Source of the DNA: Panulirus ornatus
Taxonomy: Eukaryota > Arthropoda > Malacostraca > Decapoda > Palinuridae
Direction: 5' to 3'
DNA: 64,000 bases
Assembly: GCF_036320965.1 (NCBI RefSeq)
Contig: NC_092249.1
Coordinates: 1,820,114-1,884,113 of the forward strand
Shown here one piece after another: positions 1 to 10,482 of this stretch (position 1 is its first letter; every line of letters starts with the position of its first letter). Made by a program: the position numbers and the translations under genes. The notes below the pieces were generated by a model, which saw only the letters and a program-made list of their open reading frames with translations, was not told where the DNA came from and did no database searches.

Positions 1-120
1 TCAGTCACATATGGGTCGACCTGTGCCAGCAATGGTACACCCGAGAACAAATACATCCTAACTGTGCCAGTAATGGTACCGTAAGAACACACATACGGCC
101 TGTGCCACTACTGGCATATC
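1..120. repeat. decayed tandem repeat, about 48 bp unit
   Basis: Three diverged copies of a unit built on 'ctgtgccagNaatggta...agaacacatac' start at about 20, 63 and 101. The rest of 120-540 is AT-rich single-copy-looking DNA in which I see no gene. Confidence 0.5.
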
Positions 121-542
121 CAGGAACTGGCTTTGACAAAATCCCCCTTCAAGTTTACTCTGGGCGAACACATACACACTTATGTAAGTGTCGTTAAAAG
201 AAATATATAACATTAATGTATCTTACACAGCTTTAAGGTTGTCGAGGCAATGCTGTAAATATTAAGAAAAATATATTAGGCGATATTAAGTACTCCTATT
301 CATGCCACATTTTCTGTGATTCAGATGTTTATGTTTTAACTCTAGCGAGCGAAAACAGCTACAAGTTCACAAAGCTTTCTAATAGTTTACATGCAGCAAA
401 AAGGCCTTGATCATTACTAAGCCTTAAAACCTGAAGACGGATTGAAGAAATACTGCCTATGTTGGCAGGCAAAATCTTCATATGTCTACTGAGAGACTAT
501 CTAGAGTTACCCCCACATTCCCCAGGCCCATGCGAAACTTAC

Positions 543-601
543 AGCCACGTTTTCTTTGAACAGCTGCTTGAGGCGTGCCTTCTTTGCTTCATAGAAAATG
601 A
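543..601 (-). CDS. candidate internal exon, unrecognised protein
   Basis: On the minus strand this segment ends at a near-consensus donor (GTGGCT then gtaagt, plus positions 542-537). In the frame ending at that donor it reads IFYEAKKARLKQLFKENVA, a lysine-rich amphipathic, helix-like peptide that looks coding. The acceptor is uncertain. The nearer one (tttatgagcag, boundary 601/602) keeps this frame open. A stronger pyrimidine-rich acceptor (ttttccttcag, boundary 622/623) would give an 80-nt exon but puts a TGA in this frame, so it would need the alternative frame (ACLYEQSFSMKQRRHASSSC...). It lies downstream, on the same strand, of candidate exons at 3596, 4138, 17661 and 25564. I do not recognise the family. 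The splice sites and composition are seen; membership in one gene is inferred. Confidence 0.4.
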
Positions 602-836
602 CTGCTCATAAAGGCATGCATACTGAAGGAAAATGCACGATAATAAAACACATGTAAGATGCCTGATGACTAAGAAAAAAAAAGAAAGAAAAGAATATAC
701 GTCGATTGAAACTAAAAAAAAAAAAAAATAAATACGACGAAAGATTAAAAAATCCACAGAACTGTAACACGGGCATTTAACAAGCAAACTGACATCCAAT
801 GAAAGCATTAAAAAGACGTCCAGAGATAGTTTACTG

Positions 837-1033
837 CCAGACCCATCCTAACCAGGGATCAGGGTGTTACCAGACCCATCCTAACCAGGGAGGGATCAGG
901 ATCAGGGTGTTACCAGACCTAACCTAACCAGGGATCAGGATCAGGGTGTTACCAGACCTAACCTAACCAGGGATCAGGGTTAGGGTGCTGCCAGACCCAT
1001 CCTAACCAGGGATCAGGGTTAGGGTGCTGCCAG
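837..1033. repeat. minisatellite, about 39 bp unit, 5 copies
   Basis: Tandem units of the form ccagaccYaNcctaaccaggg + atcaggNtNagggtgYta. Two units contain CCTAACCTAA, two copies of the arthropod telomeric pentamer complement. They are embedded in a longer unit, so I do not call this an interstitial telomere. Confidence 0.85.
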
Positions 1034-1099
1034 GCCAACTGGTGAAACACATGCTACACAGATGTTCCTCCCTCTGAGCTGAGTCATCCTGACTCACAG

Positions 1100-1100
<1 letters not shown>

Positions 1101-1136
<36 letters not shown>
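1101..1136. repeat. (TG)n microsatellite
   Basis: Uninterrupted dinucleotide run of about 18 units, between the 39-bp minisatellite and the LINE fragment. Confidence 0.97.
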
Positions 1137-1137
<1 letters not shown>

Positions 1138-1205
1138 CTCGGGCTTAAACTGTCGCAAGGGCTTCGCTACGGAGGCAAGAGGATGTTATGAGCAAGGGAA
1201 TGCTA

Positions 1206-1421
1206 TACAGCCGAGTTATAGCCATTTAATTTCCCAGGAATACTCAACAGACTTATACCTGTGTAATCTGAACACTCATCTTTATCCCCTTTGCCTTTGT
1301 ACAGTGGCGCTATGCATGCATTCCGCCAATCCTCAGGCACTTCACCATGAACCATACATACACTGAATATCCTCCTCACTAGCCAGTCAAGAACACAGTT
1401 CGATTCTGGCTGTTGGAGGTT

Positions 1422-1427
<6 letters not shown>
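1206..1427 (-). mobile_element. non-LTR retrotransposon (LINE) reverse transcriptase fragment
   Basis: Minus-strand translation gives about 65 residues typical of the N-terminal part of LINE reverse transcriptases: VPEDWRNACIAPLYKGKGDK followed by YTGISLLSIPGK. These match the familiar 'P..W..a.i.PlyKgkGdk....YRGISLLs..GK' block, with the usual YRG changed to YTG. After GK the frame runs into unrelated residues and a stop at 1203, so the catalytic palm with its YADD-type motif is absent. At the other end the fragment abuts a (TA)n tract at 1428-1497. It is a dead, truncated copy. Family assignment to non-LTR RT is established knowledge. The exact clade cannot be decided from this piece. Confidence 0.85.

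Positions 1428-1497
<70 letters not shown>
1428..1497. repeat. (TA)n microsatellite
   Basis: About 35 TA units directly abutting the LINE fragment. Beyond it, 1500-2100 is AT-rich sequence with a short G-run near 1640 and no gene signal that I can support. Confidence 0.97.
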
Positions 1498-1499
<2 letters not shown>

Positions 1500-2158
1500 C
1501 ATATAAACCTCTAACAGCCAGGATCATATATACATCACGCAAGAAACTATGCATTGCCGGCAACAGTAAGTTGTCTTAAACGAGAAATGCACATTTATAT
1601 GAAGTATCTGACTTGTTAATCATGGTTTTGTCTGGAGTGGGGGGGGGGGGAAGGGGGAGCTCTGGTTTTTTTACCTGGAGAAAAAAAATAAGCTCCCTCA
1701 AGCATAAGTCACAGGTACGAGGGAAGCATTAGGGCAAAATACTCCCTGGGCTTCACACAAATAAAAACCCAAACATTAACATCGTTAATTCTGGAACTAA
1801 CTACACAGGACGCAGTAAGTTTACCCATGAAACTGCTTCCATCTTTTCACAACCACCGCCCCATCCTCCACTACTTAAAAACGACTGCCTTTCCAGGAAT
1901 CTGGACTTGAGGCAGAATGGAAGTCGCGTCTTGTGGATATTATTAATGGCTTGTCATGCACGCTGGCCACCATCTTTCATCCTCTGGTCCCAGCCACCCT
2001 CCATCTTGCTCCACTTAAAATCCTGATACGAATTTCACTGTTTTTTCCCTGTCTGAACGGAGCATCAATAGGTATCTGATGGGAGACGGTTTACTACACC
2101 ACCCTGGCAAGGAGGAGGTGGAGACTACGTTGTGTTAGGGTCCACTTGTGTACGGGGG

Positions 2159-2269
<111 letters not shown>

Positions 2270-2287
2270 GTCAGGCGAGGAAATCCG

Positions 2288-2320
<33 letters not shown>

Positions 2321-2527
2321 GACGATGAAATAATGTAAGAATATACGTTAATCATCGCCAGGTCGATAAGGGATGTATCTAAGGGCATACGCCATAATAG
2401 AAGGAGATCATTTCGACTGTGTGTGGGGAAAGATGTATAATCTCCTTCCATTTTGGCATATACTCTTAAATCCATCCCTTTTTGACCTGGTGATGATTAA
2501 CGTATATTCTTACATTATTTCATCGTC

Positions 2528-2590
<63 letters not shown>

Positions 2591-2595
2591 ACACA
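2288..2595. repeat. long inverted repeat capped by (TG)n and (CA)n
   Basis: The left arm 2317-2408 and right arm 2440-2531 are imperfect reverse complements over about 92 bp. The outer 40-50 bp, up to the run attaatcatc/gatgattaat, pairs almost perfectly, and the inner half pairs with scattered mismatches. The loop is 31 nt (2409-2439). The left arm is preceded by (TG)n at 2288-2316 and the right arm is followed by (CA)n at 2532-2595, so the repeats extend the complementarity outward. The same residues, MINVYSYIISSSFHTHT, appear when the two arms are translated from opposite strands. No transposase is present. A MITE-like or foldback origin is inferred. Confidence 0.85.
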
Positions 2596-2599
2596 ATGG

Positions 2600-3590
2600 T
2601 AAAAGGCGGTGATACATAAGAGTTACGTAGATGCAAGGGTTAGAAACTGCTACTAATTAAGGGTTCAGGGATGGTGCACTGGGGGTGTAAAGGGATGAAA
2701 CACGAGAAGCGAGACTCTATTGAACCTGTGCAGACGACATAATACATCTCTCCCAGGTAGGGACTGGGATATCAATGGTTACTGCTGTGTTATGAGGCCA
2801 GGATTACATCTAAGACATGGAGACGAGGGTGGTAGAAGGTGGCAAAGGAAGAACATTCGAGCCTCGTGTGTGGTAACTGAAGACTGCTCCATGCACGGAA
2901 CACTAGTATGGAGAGAATAAGGGAGCGAGAGATCTAGCTGATTTTCCCTCTTTTTAGAAGATAATATACTGGAGTAATTAATGTGTTGGAAATATACCAT
3001 TCTATTTTTGTTAAAATCTATGTGGTTGGACGAAAGAAATGTTCTTGTAAGGGAGGCAAAGCACTGTAGAATAAAGACGCAGTAATATTTAAAAGAAACA
3101 GGTATAATATAATCAAATGAAAGAGAAGTGCACGAAGGGGTGATACTGGAAACAGTAAAGTGTCTTTATTTAAAGCTAAAAATCTAATAAAGTTTTAAGC
3201 TTGAAAGTAGTGCATCATAAGTTCTATAACATGTTACGCTGTCCAGTGTCCTTGCAGCAACGGTGAGGCAAATCAAGCCAGGTAACAAAGGAGTAAAAAT
3301 GAAATCAGAGCGCAAATACACTGAGGGGGACGACTGAAGTGAAAATGGAGTAGGGAAGATAGTGAGGGTGTAGAGAAACATCTAGGAAAGGAGAGTTTAA
3401 AGGTGATCCTGGGAAAGGGAAGACAGTGATATCTTGCTATGAGAAGAGCTCACAGTGAGGGGGATGGTAACACAGCGAGGATATGTGAGGGGTAAGAAAC
3501 GTAAATGTCTGTGAGTAGTAAAGGAAATGGGAGGGAAAAGGTAATGGAAAGGACAGAGTGCAAAATAAAAAGTCAGAGGAAAAAGTTCTG
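2600..3590. other. AT-rich unique stretch
   Basis: No long tandem repeat. On the minus strand 3184-3330 is open and preceded by a pyrimidine-rich cag (ccccctcag), but it lacks a convincing donor and I do not call it an exon. Confidence 0.4.
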
Positions 3591-3595
3591 CTTAC

Positions 3596-3619
3596 TGATG
3601 TACTGGATGTTTGTGGCAC
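3596..3619 (-). CDS. candidate 24-nt microexon
   Basis: On the minus strand the acceptor is pyrimidine-rich (ctatttttcag, boundary 3619/3620). A donor gtaagc (3595-3590) follows 24 nt later. Frame 0 reads VPQTSSTS and has no stop. The length is a multiple of three, as for the candidates at 4138, 17661 and 25564. A segment this short can occur by chance, so confidence is low without transcript data. Confidence 0.25.
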
Positions 3620-4137
3620 CTGAAAAATAGAAAAATACAGACGACAAAGATATATTTTCAGGGATCAGCAAGTGAAGTAGAGAGAAATAAAGAGAAATCA
3701 AGATGTGTCAAGGAGATAAAATAAAGAATTTATAAAAATCAAGGTCAGAGTTCAAAGATGGTAGAGACGCATGGCAATAAAAAGATCTAAAATGGATGAA
3801 AACAAAAAGATGGTAAATACGTTGCAGGGAAATTTTGAAGGTTGAATGTGGAGTGTCTGGGCTTACAGCACTTCATCCTCCTCAGGGAAGCCAGTTTCAA
3901 ATAAAACAAACCATGTATTCTTCCCTTCATATACACACATATCATATCATGCATACATCACATTTTCTATATAACTGTGACGTCATGTTTTGTTTACATC
4001 CGAAGCACAGTACTAACACGGGTATTAAAAATGGCATGCGATGCATGGCATGCATATCACACAGTAAGGACAGCTAAGCGACCTACCTTAACAAAGACAA
4101 GCAATAATAAAACAGGAAGAAAGAAGAAATAAAGTAC

Positions 4138-4167
4138 CTGAAAGCTGGAATATTCTCCAGGACCAAG
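4138..4167 (-). CDS. candidate 30-nt microexon
   Basis: On the minus strand a very strong polypyrimidine tract (plus 4168-4198, about 25 of 30 bases pyrimidine on the minus strand) ends in cag. Thirty nucleotides later a gt donor follows an exonic CAG (CTTTCAG then gtactt). Frame 0 reads LGPGEYSSFQ. The length is a multiple of three, so it could be a cassette microexon. It lies 518 bp upstream, in minus-strand order, of the 24-nt candidate. The strong acceptor is seen; the exon identity is inferred. Confidence 0.33.
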
Positions 4168-4199
4168 CTGAAGGAGGGGAGGAGGGGGAGGAAGAGCCT

Positions 4200-5600
4200 G
4201 ATAAAAAAAAGAAAGAAAGAAATGGACAATAACAGCAGAGAAGAAATAGTTTAACACAGTAACGAGTGGAAATTTAGTGATGGGGGAGCACCAAAGCCTA
4301 GACACAACAGTGAAGGTGGACTACAAGTATAACATATGGTGAGACTGAGCAGTTTTGGGGGAGTACAATATAAGCACACTGCACAGGTTGTACAAGACAG
4401 TGAAGTACAGCAAAGATGCAAATTCTGGATCACAGGTATAGGTACTATTAAAAAAAAAAAGGTGTAATTCAAGACATACAGGGAGAATAGGATACAAAAA
4501 CAACAACAACAACAACATATATAAGAGATGGTGAACATGGAAGAAAAAAATTACATATGAAAGTCGTTACAAGCTTCAGAGACAACAAATTTGGTCATTA
4601 ACTCACTCTTAAGTTAAGGACAACATCACATAACGTGTTTCTTACTACAGTACTATGTAAAATCTTTAAATTTACTACCAAATACAGTGCAAATTTAAAA
4701 AAAGACACTGAGCTTTAATATATGGGGCCCATTTCCATAATAAATTCAGTCCAACTCAGAGATAGGGGGTCCACTATTGCCTCCATATACAAGCCAGAAG
4801 CAAACAACTTAGAGAAATATCTAAATCTAATGAAACCTTGAGCAGATCACGTGAAAACAGATCTTCTGTCAACTTTTTTTTTTTCATAGTTTGCGAGAGT
4901 CTAGGCTGCTGGACTCGCGTAAATTGAAGAACTGTTTATTAAAAAATCTAACCAGATGAAGAGGCTATTGCCAATGGACCTTTCGGTTAATGATAAATAA
5001 ATAACATGAATTTTCTTTGGCGTGGGAGGAGTTTGCTTGACGATTTAATGGCGGGTGAAATGTCATTCAAATTCTACTGAAACCCTTTTAACTTTTAATT
5101 TGTGGCAGTCTGATACGAGAGTACGTTTGCGGATAAAAGTTGAACTGTGGTGAAAAAAACAATCTAGTAAATATACATCTGAAAAAGTACAACATAATGG
5201 AAGCAAAATATCAAGGAAAATACCAATTCATACTTCGATATACGATAAATATATTAGGTTACATTAATAAAGAATACGGGAAAAATAATCAATAAGCAAA
5301 CCACAATACTAAGGTACAAACATGCAATATAAAAAAAAAAAAAACGAAAATATAACGATAAGGGGAAATAATAAAGTTATATCATATAAAGAATAAAGAG
5401 AAACATTCAAAGTAAAATTCAATAAAGCAAAGGCATGCCAGCTGTAGTTAACTTTAAAGCATGATTGTGGTTCATGGGAGCAATACAAGGCTATGCCAGT
5501 CAACCCGGCGCGCCCTGTTGGCAACTTCCTCTAGAAAACGACTTTCATAACCCAGCCCAGCGTCCGTGATGGTATGCCCATATTCCACGAACATGGCCAT
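4200..5600. other. AT-rich unique stretch
   Basis: Contains short poly-A runs and a (CAA)n-like run near 4498-4516. No tandem array, no convincing splice-bounded segment and no gene that I can support. Confidence 0.4.
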
Positions 5601-5620
5601 CTTTTTGTGAACACCTTGAG

Positions 5621-5803
5621 AAGGACGGTACGACCAGGAAACGAAACCGAACGACCCTTGAAGACGACTGTTACAATCCTTGGGTATCCAGACCTGTGCC
5701 ACGTAGACCCTAACGTAAACCTTAGAGATCTGGCCAAAGCCTTGGCCATCATACCTAAGGGTCGTAACATCGAGCTTAACAGTCGTATCGTCGTGCTCAC
5801 GAG
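5621..5803. repeat. decayed copy of the 21-bp foldback minisatellite family
   Basis: The left part (5621-5690) carries degenerate units in the 'gacggtacgaccctt' orientation. The right part (5743-5803) carries 'ctaagggtcgtaacatcg...gtcgtatcgtcgtgctcac' in the opposite orientation. The middle contains ggccaaagccttggcc, itself a short palindrome. This is the layout of the intact copies at 19449 and 55168, so I read it as an old member. A minus-strand frame of about 147 codons runs across it (5472-5915). Because the repeat period is 21 nt, that openness is weak evidence for a gene. Confidence 0.6.
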
Positions 5804-5849
5804 ATTGGAACTGCCCTACAGCCTGACCCCAGGGTGTAGAAAGTGGCCC

Positions 5850-6500
5850 CTGTTGAACCACTAAGACTGTCCCTGATCGGCCATAGGCCACGAAACCCAC
5901 CATCTCTACATTCATCTAGATTTCAATATTACATTTAATCAATACCGGTGTACAGGCAATCACACACGTATGTATACTGTAACATTTGACCATCCACAGC
6001 TACGTATTCATCACGCCAAGCTAATCATCACACACAAGACGAACACAGAAAGCTAACGGAACAAGCAATGTTTATGTTTACATCCAGGTCGGCTACAGTG
6101 TTGCCAAGTTTCGCCATACGGATCTCATGCACAATGCAAATACCATTCTGACTTCTTTTTCCTTCGCAAAGAATGCTACGTCACCACATTCTATTACCAA
6201 AAATAAACTTTAGAGATAATTCCCCGTGATTATTTTGCAGCCTGCTCTGATATCGAAAATTGAAGATCAAATATCAGTAAACGAACGCATAATGACGATA
6301 ATAAAGTCAGTTATAGCACGTTATCTCAATGTCTGCAACGCAGGTAAAAAGATGATAGATTCATTTCCAATATCGTGATTCAGCTCATTTAAAGGAAGAC
6401 AGTTCCTGGCGTTTAAACTTAAAATGAATTCCTAAAAAATTAACGCTACGATGCTTTAAATGTCGCTAAAAATAAGTTGAAGTGTAGATACAATTCGAGA
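5850..6500. other. AT-rich unique stretch
   Basis: Single-copy-looking sequence without SSRs. I see no exon with paired splice sites. Confidence 0.4.
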
Positions 6501-6601
6501 GATCAAATCATACTAACTGCCAGTAGTGTAATGTCAATACTGTGATTCCATTTCCCTGTTTCTGAATATAACATAAAGCAAATATGTACAATACTGACAC
6601 T

Positions 6602-6710
6602 GTACCAGCCATGGCCTTGCTGATATCGGCAACTCTGTCCCGGATGCATAAAAGCGATCTGTTAATTTCATTTTCAAGCAGGTTGCGCCGAAAATAGATA
6701 AAGGCAAGCA
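6602..6710 (-). pseudogene. coding-like segment, possibly a disrupted exon
   Basis: On the minus strand this stretch reads FRRNLLENEINRSLLCIRD then RVADISKAMAG, a well-mixed, helix-like sequence unlike the repeat-derived frames around it. A possible weak donor (GCTG then gtacag) lies near 6602. No pyrimidine-rich acceptor precedes it: directly upstream on the minus strand lies a (TA)n tract (6714-6779) followed by the end of a LINE copy (6783-6995). One reading is an exon whose 5' side was displaced by the insertion. The alternative is chance openness. I do not recognise the protein. Confidence 0.3.

Positions 6711-6713
<3 letters not shown>

Positions 6714-6779
<66 letters not shown>
6714..6779. 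repeat. (TA)n microsatellite
   Basis: About 33 TA units between the coding-like segment and the LINE end. Confidence 0.97.
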
Positions 6780-6782
<3 letters not shown>

Positions 6783-6784
<2 letters not shown>

Positions 6785-6995
6785 CATTTTGCTTTGTCGC
6801 TGTCTCCCGCGTTAGCGAGGTAGCGCTAGGAAACAGACGAAAGAATGGCCCAGCCCACCCACATACACATGTATCTACATACACGTCCACACACAGCACA
6901 TATACATACCTATACATCTCAATGTATACATATATATATACACACACAGACATATACATATATAGCCATGTACATAAATCATACTGTCTGCCTTT
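6783..6995 (-). mobile_element. probable 5'-truncated LINE end
   Basis: The block beginning tttgctttgtcgctgtctcc and containing gcgttagcgaggtagcgc, followed by a diverged acatacacatgtatctacat stretch, is a sequence I remember as highly repeated in decapod genomes (not checked here). The motif tagcgaggtagcgc recurs in this window at about 61915, which independently supports repetitive status. Placement next to a (TA)n tract matches the other two LINE-related blocks. I infer the 3' end of an element transcribed on the minus strand, with (TA)n as tail or target. Confidence 0.6.
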
Positions 6996-7420
6996 ATATA
7001 TAACGACTTTAATAAAAACTACAGGGAATAATAATTTTTTGATTAAAGTCAATTTTTACCCTAAGGACTTAACACACTTCGCAGCTTAACATAACCTAAG
7101 TCAGGTACTTTTTGACCCCCATTGTTTAACTTGAGGAGCATATCGCGGTTAATGGGAAATATCTTGAAATAGAAAATAATTAACGTAAAAACACTATGAA
7201 TTTTCTCCAGAGAAACAAGCCTGCTAAAAATCATATCAACCCATCTAGTTTTTGATATTGCATGGAAACGAAAAATTTGCATTTTTCTTAATTAGTCAGT
7301 TATTTCATATCAGTTACAGGAAAAAAATAATTCCCTACAGAGATTCTTGTGCCAAAAATAAAAAAAACTTTGTGTAGTGTTTTTGAGACTTGGAATTAGA
7401 AAATACCGACCGATTTGTAT

Positions 7421-7590
7421 GAATCCCTACATACGAGGTTATACACTACCCCCCCCCCCTGCCAATCCCTACATAGGAGGTGATACACTCCCTCCCCTGC
7501 CAATCCCTACGTAGGAGGTGATACACTACCTCCCTGCCAATCCCTACCTTTGAAGGTCGTCTAATCCCTTGCCAATCCGACCTAGAGGTC
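7421..7590. repeat. minisatellite, about 38-42 bp unit, 4 copies
   Basis: Units start 'aatccctac.taggaggtgatacactacc' at about 7422, 7464, 7502 and 7539. Length differences come mainly from a variable C-run. Confidence 0.85.
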
Positions 7591-7711
7591 GACCTAACTC
7601 CCCAGCTAATTCTTAACTACGTTCCTATCAGAGAGAAAAGTTTAATAAATCAATTCTTTGACACGAAACTGAGCAGAAATAGCCATATAAAAGTAATATA
7701 AGGCTCAATTC

Positions 7712-7713
<2 letters not shown>

Positions 7714-7790
<77 letters not shown>
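7714..7790. repeat. (GA)n microsatellite
   Basis: Uninterrupted run of about 38 units. The long RERERE and SLSLSL frames here are artefacts of it. Confidence 0.97.
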
Positions 7791-7794
<4 letters not shown>

Positions 7795-8458
7795 GGAGTG
7801 GCGATTCTTTCGTTTAAAAAAAAAAAACGAAAAAATAAATAGTCTGGAGCATCATTCACAACGGAATTTTTTTTCCCACAAAACTGTGAAGAAATATGAT
7901 ATGCAAATTTCGTGCTGCTGTGCTGACGTAGAAGTTGGAAAAAAAAAAAAAGGCAAGCCACAACTGAGGGAAGACAGCTGTCCACACAACCCATTCGGCC
8001 AGATGGACTACCTTTCACACACAACACAATGGGCCAGACGCCCGTAAGGGGATAAGTTCGTACGTTCGTTCGTTCATTCGTACAGAGGAGGGGAATCCTA
8101 TATCCTGAGACTCTTGAGCGTCAGACAATTAACTTGTTATGACCCGAAAATTACGAGGGAGGAGACGTCCCCCTTACCAAAAAAAAAAAGTAAAAAGGTG
8201 ACACAGTATTACTTCACTGCAACAAACGAATCTTATATTTTACCTTATGACTTAAATCTAATCTTCGAAAAAAAAGGGAATCATTAGAAAAAAAAGGGGG
8301 GCTTTTGCCATTTCCAAATGGTTTGGAAATGTCAGGTCGATGAATCAGGCGGAAATGGAAAGGGAAGACTTGTGAGAGGCGATAAAGTCTTTCCATTTGA
8401 GGCAACTCGGCTCAGGGAGAGGTCACACTGGAAACGCAAGGTTCATGGAATCCACGTA

Positions 8459-8459
<1 letters not shown>

Positions 8460-8537
<78 letters not shown>
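8460..8537. repeat. (TA)n microsatellite
   Basis: About 39 TA units. The flanks (8300-8330) contain a short hairpin, catttccaaa-tgg-tttggaaatg. Confidence 0.97.
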
Positions 8538-8540
<3 letters not shown>

Positions 8541-8907
8541 GGCAGGGAGTCTGGCATGAGGTTAGGGGACAGGGGACCCAGAAGACCCCTTCCTCCCACC
8601 CAAAAAATATCCCTGAAACCTTTTCACAATTCAGCTACTCCATCACGTGCCAGCCTCACTCTCTCTCCCTGCGGCCGAGGGCATCACGATAACCACTGCC
8701 AAGGCATTAATGACCCTCGCCTAACAGGCTACACCCACCAAACATATGGAAAGGGAAAAGGCGCAATTAAGTCTCCAGCAAATAATCGCGCGACGTCAAA
8801 CCCGACCAAAAGAAAAGAAGTTCTGCATTTCCCGTCACTTCTCCGACCATTTCCAGGACAAACTAATGTGCTCCAAGTGAGTGTGGCTGCGACACCATCC
8901 CGGTACA

Positions 8908-8955
8908 ACAAGGGTCGTACAGTCGTGCGCAAGGGTCGCCCCGTCGTGCTCCAGC
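8908..8955. repeat. short one-sided copy of the 21-bp family
   Basis: Two and a half units in the 'agggtcgtacNgtcgtgcNcaa' orientation. No left half and no spacer are visible. Confidence 0.7.
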
Positions 8956-9585
8956 CCAAGCCCCCTCGAGCATCGGGGAACAGGTGAACTAACTGGAACA
9001 TGGGAACCCCATTATTAATAATAAGCACAGGGTCAAAAAAGGGCGATTCACCCTCGCAAACCCACAGCCACCAGCGGTGATCAACCAGACCTAAGTTTCC
9101 ACTGGAAGTCGATTTGTTGCCTTCTAGACATTCCTCCACCCTGTACTCCAGTCTCAAAAGACAGTCCAACTCTTCCCGTGTCCTCCTCAGTGTACATCTT
9201 CCTCCACTCTCCTCCCGGCCCGTCTCGTTACCATCTCTTCCCTCCTGACTGCACGAACGCGAGGACGAGGTTTCGAGTCGAGTGACGTCAACACCGTGGT
9301 AAAAAAAATAAACGAGTCTTCACGAGCAGAAGAGGGATTGCCCTGAACCCACTGGTAGGCGGGATGAAATCGTGTTCCTCGTGAGGTGAGGTGAACTCAC
9401 GATTACCCAAAGTGAAGATGACAGTGTCTGGGGGGGAGGGCGTCTCCCTAGTGTTGTGGACGTGATGAAATGAACTGCCCTTCGAAAGGGCCTCCCCCAC
9501 AGCTACTGTATCAGGTACCTACTCCTCTGTAAACGGTCCTAGAGTCACTGTGGTAGGTACCTACTGCTGTGCTTTCGGTCCCAGA

Positions 9586-9661
<76 letters not shown>
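9586..9661. repeat. (TA)n microsatellite
   Basis: About 37 units with one C interruption near 9593. Confidence 0.96.
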
Positions 9662-9665
<4 letters not shown>

Positions 9666-9880
9666 CTTGGGACACGAAAGGAAGAGGATCGCACAGAATT
9701 TTACAGTCGGGGGTGACGGGGGAGAGGTGGGTAGGGGGAAAGAGGAGGAGAGAGGAGGAAGGGACAAGGAGGGGGCTGAGAGTGGTGCAGACACAACCTT
9801 ATTTGCTGGCACCAGACTTGCAATCCTTAAGGAAAGAAGAGTAAGGTCGCGCGCGGAGTGGAGGAAGGAGCAGCCCCCCC

Positions 9881-9902
9881 TCTCTCTCTCTCTCTCTCTC
9901 TC
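9881..9902. repeat. short (CT)n tract
   Basis: Eleven units after a C7 run. Confidence 0.95.
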
Positions 9903-10138
9903 ACAGATTAAATTTACTACAGAAACGCTGGAAACAGCAATTCCTCGGCGGGAATTCATAAAAGGGAATTAGTTCGATGTGAGAGACGCGATCCTCTCTC
10001 CTTCCTCCCCCCCAACACCCAACTCCCTTACCCAAGTTCCTTCATCAAAATAAACTTTCATCTTTACGATCAGAAACTCTTTGTTCAGCAGTGTTGCCAG
10101 GCCATAACTGTGTGGTGGCGGGGGACGAGCTGTGAGTG

Positions 10139-10482
10139 GGTGTGTGGTTGTAGGTGGTGTGGTGGTACACACTGTTGTGACACGTAGTTGTGTGGTTGTA
10201 GGTTATGTGGTGGTACACACTGTTGTGACGCGTAGTTGTGTGGTTGTAGGTGGTGTGGTGGTACACACTGTTGTGACGCGTAGTTGTGTGGTTGTAGGTG
10301 GTTTGGTGGTACACACTGTTGTGATACGTAGTTGTGTGGTTGTAGGTGGTGTGGTGGTACACACTGTTGTGACACGTAGTTGTGTGGTTGTAGGTGGTGT
10401 GGTGGTACACACTGTTGTGACGCGTAGTTGTGTGGTTGTAGGTGGTGTGGTGGTACACACTGTTGTGACACGTAGTTGTGTG
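10139..10482. repeat. minisatellite, 48 bp unit, about 7 copies
   Basis: Unit 'gtgtggttgtaggtggtgtg' + 'gtggtacacactgttgtgacacgtagtt'. The copies differ mainly at gacacg/gacgcg/gatacg and at ggtggt/ggttat. A 48-bp period keeps several frames open on both strands (CVVVGGVVVHTVVTRS units). This explains four overlapping frames of 100-162 codons, which I reject as genes. Confidence 0.95.

Noticed and set aside
837..1033. Interstitial telomere (CCTAA repeats)
   Set aside because: Only two pentamers per unit, embedded in a 39-bp minisatellite.
5472..5915. 147-codon minus frame ending HTITDAGLGYESRFLEEVAN...
   Set aside because: It spans a decayed 21-bp family copy, which biases toward openness, and no family or splice sites support it. 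The flanking residues look protein-like, so this is the weakest of the rejections.
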